Source: an uncultured bacterium (GTDB lineage Bacteria; Actinomycetota; Coriobacteriia; Coriobacteriales; Coriobacteriaceae). Taken from it: DNA of 13,608 nt. Both the position numbers and the translations under genes were made by a program. This document shows positions 7,902-12,237 of the stretch, in pieces. How positions within the stretch are numbered: the stretch's first letter is position 1; each line of letters starts with the position of its first letter. The notes beneath the pieces are model-generated. The model saw only the letters and a list, made by a program, of their open reading frames with translations, searched no databases and was not told the DNA's origin. The stretch spans positions 1-13,608 of the forward strand of contig CAJMRD010000056.1 of NCBI GenBank assembly GCA_905215725.1, read 5' to 3'.

Positions 7902-7954
7902 CCGTCGACACCCGCTTTAGGAGAGCGGTGCTCTATCCCCTGAGCTACGGAGGC
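7879..7954 (-). tRNA. tRNA-Arg (anticodon CCT), CCA encoded
   Basis: The minus strand folds into a cloverleaf. The 7-bp acceptor is GCCTCCG/CGGGGGC (one G-U). The D-arm is GCTC-AGGGGATA-GAGC. The anticodon arm is CCGCT-CTCCTAA-AGCGG, giving anticodon CCT, which reads AGG. The variable loop is GTGTC and the T-arm is GACGG-TTCGAAT-CCGCC. Then come discriminator A and an encoded CCA (7881-7879). The body is 73 nt without CCA. The second T-stem pair is an A-C mismatch, which is unusual, but every other element is canonical, so it is probably functional. Confidence 0.93.
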
Positions 7955-7964
7955 ATGTTGTACT

Positions 7965-7970
7965 AGTGTA
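7965..7970 (-). promoter_or_regulatory. Possible -10 box for tRNA-Arg
   Basis: TACACT on the minus strand lies 10 bases before the mature tRNA 5' end, a workable position for a -10 element. No convincing -35 is visible; the nearest candidate, TATTGC, is 16 bases upstream. Weak call. Confidence 0.35.
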
Positions 7971-8012
7971 GCAGATTTACTGCATCGCAATACGTCGCAT
8001 GACTAGACTTCG

Positions 8013-8081
8013 AAGTTGCGGTGGAATAGTTCCTGTCTGAAGCATCTAAAGCCGTATTTAGGAACTATTTCACCGCAACTT
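8013..8081. repeat. Palindromic repeat element, copy 1
   Basis: A 69-bp element with 23-bp arms (8013-8035 and 8059-8081) around a 23-base loop. Arm core: AAGTTGCGGTGGAATAGTTC on the left, and GGAACTATTTCACCGCAACT on the right. As + strand RNA all 23 positions pair (two G-U). As minus-strand RNA those two become A-C mismatches. It starts 8 bases after the stop codon of the DUF956 gene. A second copy lies at 11701-11768 in the same orientation with nearly identical arms and a different loop, which marks it as a dispersed repeat. It may also act as a 3' mRNA stabiliser or terminator. Confidence 0.88.
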
Positions 8082-8089
8082 ATGAGGAG

Positions 8090-8488
8090 CTAGTTACCTT
8101 TGTGGAAGAGGCTTTTGATAACGGAGGGGATGCTCTTGGCGCCCTTGGCCGTCAAATCGATAAAGTCGGGCGAACGCACGAGTTTATCCTCGTCAACGTA
8201 CTTGCGGACAGCACGAAGCGTCTCTTTGTCGTCGCGCGTCGAAAACGTAAAGTGACCGTTGTCCTTGGTGAAGATGGCAAAACGCGTGATCTTCTTGGTG
8301 CCGCGTAAAACCTCGGCGGCAATATAGTCGACCTCGTCCCACGGGATTTGAATATAATCCTCGGGATTGCGCTCGTTGTAATACTCGAACGCCTTATTGC
8401 CCACCATCACGTTACCGTGGCTGGTAAGCCCCATCAGGCAGGTTGCCGGCGTTGCCAGATCGACCGTGCTGTTCTGAGATTGCGCCAT
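8090..8488 (-). CDS. DUF956 family protein (ManO-like), mannose PTS-associated
   Basis: A 132-residue soluble protein with no signal or membrane segment. I recognise it as DUF956 from the pattern VDLATPATCLMGLTSHGNVM, KAFEYYNERNPEDYIQIPWDE (as two adjoining segments), the FTFSTRD segment and the basic C-terminus. Families of this type sit beside mannose-class PTS genes in Firmicutes and Actinobacteria and are thought to modulate that operon; the biochemical role is not established. The ATG at 8488 is preferred over a longer frame starting at 8539 because GGAGGG (8504-8499) lies 10 bases before it, and because the longer form would run through the hairpin at 8517-8552. It follows manZ by ~120 bp on the same strand with that hairpin in between, so it is expressed by read-through or from a weak local promoter. 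A palindromic repeat lies just after its stop. Confidence 0.85.
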   Translation of the reverse strand: MAQSQNSTVDLATPATCLMGLTSHGNVMVGNKAFEYYNERNPEDYIQIPWDEVDYIAAEVLRGTKKITRFAIFTKDNGHFTFSTRDDKETLRAVRKYVDEDKLVRSPDFIDLTAKGAKSIPSVIKSLFHKGN

Positions 8489-8504
8489 GCGCGCCTCGCC
8501 CTCC

Positions 8505-8552
8505 AAATAAAACAATCGGACCGCATCCAGTGTACCCACCGGGTGCGGTCCG
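8505..8552 (-). terminator. Intrinsic terminator or attenuator between manZ and the DUF956 gene
   Basis: Arms 8541-8552 and 8517-8528 pair over 12 bp (one G-T) around a 12-base loop. On the minus strand they are followed by ATTGTTTTATTT (8516-8505). The T-rich tail runs directly into the GGAGGG ribosome binding site of the DUF956 gene. It would end most manXYZ transcripts and set the level of DUF956 expression. Confidence 0.78.
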
Positions 8553-8608
8553 TTTCAATGGCTCAAAAGCCCTTGCCTAGCAATTCTCGGTCTTAAGCCG
8601 AAGCGTGC

Positions 8609-9529
8609 TTACATGAAGCCGCAGAAGCGACCGATGATGCCGACGGCGAAGAGAGCCAGGATGATGACGATCGGGCTGACCTTCTTCTTGAGGAGCTTGC
8701 AGACCAGCAGGGTCAGGCACACGGCGGCAAGGCCGGGGATGAGCTGATCGAGGTTGGCCTGAAGCGTGGTGACCTTCATCTGATCAAGGGCGGTAGCACC
8801 GACGGAGTTGTACATCGTCAGCGCTTCCTTGATACCCTCGGAACCGGAGGGCAGGCTAGCCCAGTCGATAAAGGCGCCAGCAGACTGCTTGACCGTGGAG
8901 ACGATCGGGGTGAAGGAAATGGACACCCAGCGCTCGACCAGGGCGCCGATGATGAACATACCCAGGATGGAAGCGCCCTCGGTGACCTTGCCCATCAGAC
9001 CACCGGAGAGGTCCTTGGCGATGGAGGAGCCGACCTTGTAGCCAAACTCCTGCGTGTACCACAGGAAAGCGTAACGGATGATGTTCCACGCGAAGAAGAA
9101 CAGCAGCGGACCGACGATGCTGCCGGACATGGCCAGGGAAGCGCCCAGAGCGCCCAGAATCGGGCGAAGGGTGAACCAGAAGACGGGGTCGCCGACGCCG
9201 GCGAGCGGGCCCATCATACCGACCTTGACGCCCTGAATGGCAACGTCGTCAATCGGGGCACCGTTGGCGCGCTCCTCCTCGAGAGCGAGGGTAACGCCAA
9301 TGACGGGGGCGGAAACATAGGGGTGGGTGTTATAGAACTCCAGGTGGCGCTTAAGAGCGGCAATCTGGTCATCCTTGCTGGTGTAGAGCTTCTTGATCGC
9401 AGGGATCATTGCGAAGCACCAGCCGCCGTTCTGCATACGCTCGTAGTTCCACGAGCCCTGAAGGAACTGATGACGGAAGCAAACCTTCTTGCGGTCAGCC
9501 TTGGTGAGCTGAATCTTGTTCTCTGCCAT
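8609..9529 (-). CDS. manZ: PTS mannose-family transporter subunit IID
   Basis: A 306-residue membrane component that forms the sugar channel with IIC and takes part in coupled uptake and phosphorylation. Family signatures are visible: FRHQFLQGSWNYERMQNGGW near the N-terminus, HLEFYNTHP, a GMMGPLAGVGDPVFW segment, and NIIRYAFLWYTQEFGYK. The C-terminus is a hydrophobic helix (SPIVIILALFAVGIIGRF). Length is close to the usual ~280-305 for EIID. The ATG at 9529 is chosen over the GTG at 9538 because AGGAGGGGAG lies 8 bases before the ATG, while the GTG sits too close to it. It follows manY with a 16-base gap. The substrate cannot be read from sequence; the mannose/glucose/sorbose class includes mannose, fructose, sorbose and amino sugars. 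Confidence 0.95.
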   Translation of the reverse strand: MAENKIQLTKADRKKVCFRHQFLQGSWNYERMQNGGWCFAMIPAIKKLYTSKDDQIAALKRHLEFYNTHPYVSAPVIGVTLALEEERANGAPIDDVAIQGVKVGMMGPLAGVGDPVFWFTLRPILGALGASLAMSGSIVGPLLFFFAWNIIRYAFLWYTQEFGYKVGSSIAKDLSGGLMGKVTEGASILGMFIIGALVERWVSISFTPIVSTVKQSAGAFIDWASLPSGSEGIKEALTMYNSVGATALDQMKVTTLQANLDQLIPGLAAVCLTLLVCKLLKKKVSPIVIILALFAVGIIGRFCGFM

Positions 9530-9545
9530 ATGTATCACTCCCCTC

Positions 9546-10364
9546 CTACTCGTAATCGTTCAGAATGTCGCCGAGCGGGTCGCCGGAGCCACCGCCCATG
9601 CCGCCACCCTGCTTGGCCAGATCCTTAAGGCCAAGGTAGATGAGGGCAAGGGAGATGCCGATGAGACCAAGGGCGATCAGCGTGAGCTGAGGGATGGCAG
9701 CAAGGACAAAGCCGAGGACGAAGAACGGCCAGGTCTCCTTGGTGGCCATCATGTTGATGACCATGGCGTAACCGACGGAAGCGACCATGCCGCCGCCGAC
9801 AGCCATGCCGCCGGACAGCCAGTCGGGCATAGCGTTAAGCGCGTTGGTAACGGCCTCGGCCGGGATGACGCACAGAAGCACTGCCGGGATGGCGATACGA
9901 AGGCCCTGCATGAGGATGGCAGCATACTGCCAGCGCTCGATGCCGGAGAAGTCGCCCTTCTCGGCGCAACCGTCCATGGCGTGAGCGATAGCGGTAGCAA
10001 TGGTACGGCAGATCATGGTCAGGAACAGACCAGCGACCGACAGCGGGACGGCGACGGCGATAGCGGTGGTAACGGCCTTGGCCGAATCGGTGGCGCCACC
10101 GTTGAGGGCGAGCACCATGATGATCGAAGAAGCGACCGAGGCCAGAGCGGCGTCAGGCGCGACAGCGGCGCCGACGTTAGCCCAGCCAAGGGCCATCATC
10201 TGGAGCGAACCGCCCAGGAGGATGCCCTCCTGAAGGTGACCGGTTACGAGACCGATAAGCGTGCATGCCACGAGCGGCTGATGGAACTGGAACTCATCCA
10301 GAATGCCTTCCATACCGGCAAGCAACGCGACAATCGCAACAAGCAGAATAGTGATTGCAGACAT
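9546..10364 (-). CDS. manY: PTS mannose/fructose/sorbose transporter subunit IIC
   Basis: A 272-residue polytopic protein that binds and translocates the sugar together with IID. The N-terminal helix ITILLVAIVALLAGMEGILD and the following QPLVACTLIGLVTG, LQEGILLGGSLQMMALGWAN and NVGAAVAPD segments are typical of the EIIC-Man family (usual length ~265). The middle and C-terminal halves are strongly hydrophobic, with short loops and a Gly-rich C-terminus (KQGGGMGGGSGDP). The ATG at 10364 has AAAGGAGGG 8 bases upstream. The gene lies 18 bases after manX and 16 bases before manZ, so the three form one transcript. In Listeria and Lactococcus, IIC/IID of this class also serves as a bacteriocin receptor; nothing here tests that. 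Confidence 0.95.
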   Translation of the reverse strand: MSAITILLVAIVALLAGMEGILDEFQFHQPLVACTLIGLVTGHLQEGILLGGSLQMMALGWANVGAAVAPDAALASVASSIIMVLALNGGATDSAKAVTTAIAVAVPLSVAGLFLTMICRTIATAIAHAMDGCAEKGDFSGIERWQYAAILMQGLRIAIPAVLLCVIPAEAVTNALNAMPDWLSGGMAVGGGMVASVGYAMVINMMATKETWPFFVLGFVLAAIPQLTLIALGLIGISLALIYLGLKDLAKQGGGMGGGSGDPLGDILNDYE

Positions 10365-10382
10365 GTATCGGACCCTCCTTTA

Positions 10383-11372
10383 CTATGCTTGAGCGGCCAG
10401 TTCGGCCTTAGCTTTCTTCAACATGGCGTCGAGATCCTCGGAGGAATCCGAAGGAACCTTGCGGACCTCGAACTTGACGCCCTTGGCCTTGAGAGCCTCG
10501 AGAGTCTTAACGTCATCATCGCCCATAGCGACGGCGTTGGTGACGACGACCTTGCCCTTGGAGTGAGCCATAGAACCGATGTTGACTTCCTTGATGTCGA
10601 CGCCGGCCTCGATGGCCTTGAGCAGATCCTGCGGATTCTCAAAGAGCAGCATGGCCTTGGTGTCACCAAAGCGCGTGTCCTTGACGACCTCGGCCATCTT
10701 CTTGATGGGCACGACGTTGGCATGGACTCCCGGAGGGGCAGCCTGCTCGATCATGGTCTTACGGAGCTCGTCGTGAGCAACGCCGTCGGAAACCACGATG
10801 ATGCGGTTGGGGTTGATCTGCTTGGTCCACGTGGTGGCCACCTGACCATGAAGCAGACGGGTGTCGATACGGACGTGGGCGATCTTGATGTGCCCATCGC
10901 CGATGACCGTTCCCGGAGGGATGGCGCCTGCAGGAGCAGCGGCGGCCGCAGCCGGCTTCTTCTCCTCGGGCTCCAGAGACTCGGGCTTGACGCGCACGCC
11001 AGCCTTAGCCTCAGTCACGAGATGTTTTGCGATCGCATGTGCAGTGTTCTTTGCGTCAAAGCGCTGCGAATATGCCTCGATGAGCATAGGCAGGTTGACA
11101 CCGGTGACGATAGCCCAGGAATCGTGGCCCTCGATGAGCCCGCTGATCTGGTTGAACGGCGTGCCGCCCCACAGATCAACGAGGAAGAGCACCTGCTCCT
11201 GGTCTTCGAAGGAAGCGATTGCTTCCTCGACCTTGGCACGGAAATCGTCGGGGCCCATGCTCGGCTCGAGCGAGACCACGGCAACAGACGGCTGATCGCC
11301 AAAGACCATCGAGCCCGTCTGCTTGATTCCAGCTGCCAAGTCCCCGTGGCTAGCAAGAACAATACTTACCAT
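10383..11372 (-). CDS. manX: PTS mannose-family EIIAB component
   Basis: A 329-residue cytoplasmic phosphotransfer protein that passes phosphate from HPr to the sugar. The IIA domain (~1-125) begins MVSIVLASHGDLA with the phospho-accepting His9 and contains FLVDLWGGTPFN. A charged then Ala/Pro-rich linker (~128-158, PEEKKPAAAAAAPAGA) leads to the IIB domain (~162-329), whose RIDTRLLHGQV motif carries His175. The single-chain AB order matches E. coli ManX. The ATG at 11372 is chosen: AAGGAGG lies about 8 bases before it, while the GTG at 11375 is closer than usual. It is the first gene of manXYZ-DUF956. A likely promoter lies about 70 bases upstream. Confidence 0.95.
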   Translation of the reverse strand: MVSIVLASHGDLAAGIKQTGSMVFGDQPSVAVVSLEPSMGPDDFRAKVEEAIASFEDQEQVLFLVDLWGGTPFNQISGLIEGHDSWAIVTGVNLPMLIEAYSQRFDAKNTAHAIAKHLVTEAKAGVRVKPESLEPEEKKPAAAAAAPAGAIPPGTVIGDGHIKIAHVRIDTRLLHGQVATTWTKQINPNRIIVVSDGVAHDELRKTMIEQAAPPGVHANVVPIKKMAEVVKDTRFGDTKAMLLFENPQDLLKAIEAGVDIKEVNIGSMAHSKGKVVVTNAVAMGDDDVKTLEALKAKGVKFEVRKVPSDSSEDLDAMLKKAKAELAAQA

Positions 11373-11442
11373 CACATAACCTCCTTTTTGTCTACGTATT
11401 TCCTACACGACATGAAAGGAGTATAGCTGTTTGGTTTGTGGA

Positions 11443-11448
11443 ATTATA
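11443..11448 (-). promoter_or_regulatory. manX: Probable -10 box of the manXYZ promoter
   Basis: A perfect TATAAT on the minus strand, 71 bases before the manX ATG. It would leave a leader of about 65 nt. No good -35 stands 16-18 bases upstream and no -24/-12 sigma-54 pattern is seen, which suggests an activator-dependent promoter. Candidate operator palindromes TTGTTACAA (11493-11501) and GTTTAAAC (11477-11484) lie just upstream of it. Confidence 0.5.
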
Positions 11449-11606
11449 GCTAAATCCGCAAAAGGTTGGATTATTTGTTTAAACGTCTAGGTTTGTTACA
11501 AGTTGATTACGTTACTGCTTTTTGACTCATTACACGACAAGGCGTCGCTCATCAAGCCATGCATTTTACAGATACAAGCAGGCTGTTCATTAATATCGAT
11601 TTTAGG

Positions 11607-11624
11607 CAAGCGCGAATGCGCTTG
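11607..11624. other. Small perfect hairpin CAAGCGC-GAAT-GCGCTTG
   Basis: A 7-bp stem with a 4-base loop inside the AT-rich spacer. T-rich sequence follows on the + strand (TATTTTG, eleven bases downstream) but only poorly on the minus strand. It could be a weak terminator or part of the larger 11552-11660 fold. The function is not clear. Confidence 0.35.
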
Positions 11625-11700
11625 TACTGCCGCTATTTTGTTTAAACAGACATGGCTTGACTATTTTTGTGACTTATGGTCTATGAAACCACTCAACAAT

Positions 11701-11768
11701 AGTTGCGGTGGAATAGTTCTTGTTTAAGAGCCAGAAGGCTGAATTTAGGAACTATTTCACCGCAACTT
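11701..11768. repeat. Palindromic repeat element, copy 2
   Basis: A 68-bp element with 22-bp arms (11701-11722 and 11746-11767). The left arm differs from copy 1 at one base (C to T at 11720) and the right arm is the same. As + strand RNA all 22 positions pair (three G-U). The loop is unlike copy 1 and contains its own small AGCC-AGAA-GGCT hairpin. It lies 10 bases after the hypA stop codon, the same position relative to its gene as copy 1. Confidence 0.88.
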
Positions 11769-11778
11769 ATAGGGAATC

Positions 11779-12207
11779 CTAGGCGATGTGGAGGGGGTTG
11801 GCGGCGTCGACGGCGTCGGGGACGTCGGAAGGGCCGTCGGGGACAGCGTCTGCCGGGTCCTCGTCGGGGGTCTCGATCTGCTTGATCATGACCTCCTGGC
11901 CCTGCAGCAGGTATGTCTCGCCGCTACCGCAATGGGGACAGGTCTTGCCGTGCTCGACCGTCGCGTAGTCGCGGCCACATGCCTCGCAATGCGTCACAGC
12001 CTCGACAGGCTCCACAACAAGCTCCGCGCCCTGCGCGATGGGCTTTTTATCTACCGCCCAGCGCCAAGCGTCGAGCAGCAAGTCGGGAACGACGCCCGAG
12101 ACCTCGCCCAGCAGCAACGTCACGCTCGAAACGCGACGCACGCCATTGGCGCGCGCCACGTTCTCGACATCGCGAATGATGTGGTAAACGATCCCCAATT
12201 CATGCAC
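11779..12207 (-). CDS. hypA: HypA, [NiFe]-hydrogenase nickel incorporation protein
   Basis: A 142-residue metallochaperone that delivers nickel to the [NiFe]-hydrogenase large subunit together with HypB. It begins M-H-E-L, with the nickel-binding His2, and carries the zinc site as CEAC (~74-77) and CPHC about 15 residues later. The start is GTG at 12207: only this choice places His at position 2. The upstream GCGGAAG is a modest ribosome binding site. The usual HypA ends near EVMIKQIE (~113-118 residues). Here about 30 further residues follow, rich in Asp and Pro (PDEDPADAVPDGPSDVPDAV), with no counterpart I recognise. It lies 30 bp after the oxidoreductase gene on the same strand, so it is probably co-transcribed with it. 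A palindromic repeat follows its stop. Confidence 0.93.
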   Translation of the reverse strand: MHELGIVYHIIRDVENVARANGVRRVSSVTLLLGEVSGVVPDLLLDAWRWAVDKKPIAQGAELVVEPVEAVTHCEACGRDYATVEHGKTCPHCGSGETYLLQGQEVMIKQIETPDEDPADAVPDGPSDVPDAVDAANPLHIA

Positions 12208-12237
12208 TTTTTCTTCCGCCGTTCCCGTTATGGCTAC

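Larger units (their letters stand above)
11373..11700. other. AT-rich gene-free region upstream of manX
   Basis: About 330 bases with clearly lower GC than all flanking genes. I see no credible coding frame: the only open stretch (11503-11727, TTG start) has no ribosome binding site and an atypical composition. It contains the manX leader and -10 box, a TTGTTACAA palindrome, two copies of TTTGTTTAAAC (ending at 11484 and 11647), a 10-bp perfect inverted repeat TCAAGCCATG/CATGGCTTGA (11552-11561, 11651-11660), and a 7-bp hairpin at 11607-11624. It probably holds the control elements of the PTS operon and possibly the end of the hypA transcript. Confidence 0.6.

Noticed and set aside
7600..7911. 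A 103-codon minus-strand frame over the tRNA repeat region
   Set aside because: Its sequence is the translation of the duplicated tRNA 3' end and terminator hairpins, seen in two frames. It overlaps the intact tRNA gene and the pknB terminator.
9516..11426. A 636-codon + strand open frame opposite the mannose PTS genes
   Set aside because: It runs exactly antisense to manX, manY and manZ, whose products match known families throughout. Its translation is low-complexity with no recognisable domain. Long antisense frames are common in GC-rich genes.
11376..11500. Sigma-54 promoter for the mannose PTS
   Set aside because: Mannose-class PTS operons in Firmicutes often use sigma-54, but I found no TGGC-N8-TGC pattern in the upstream region. 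A sigma-70-type TATAAT is present instead.
11503..11727. A 74-codon + strand frame in the AT-rich spacer
   Set aside because: It has a TTG start with no ribosome binding site, a Cys-rich unrecognised translation, and it runs into the palindromic repeat. It is probably chance.
8013..11768. CRISPR-like repeats
   Set aside because: There are only two copies, 3.7 kb apart, each a long hairpin with its own loop. There is no regular spacer array and no cas gene.
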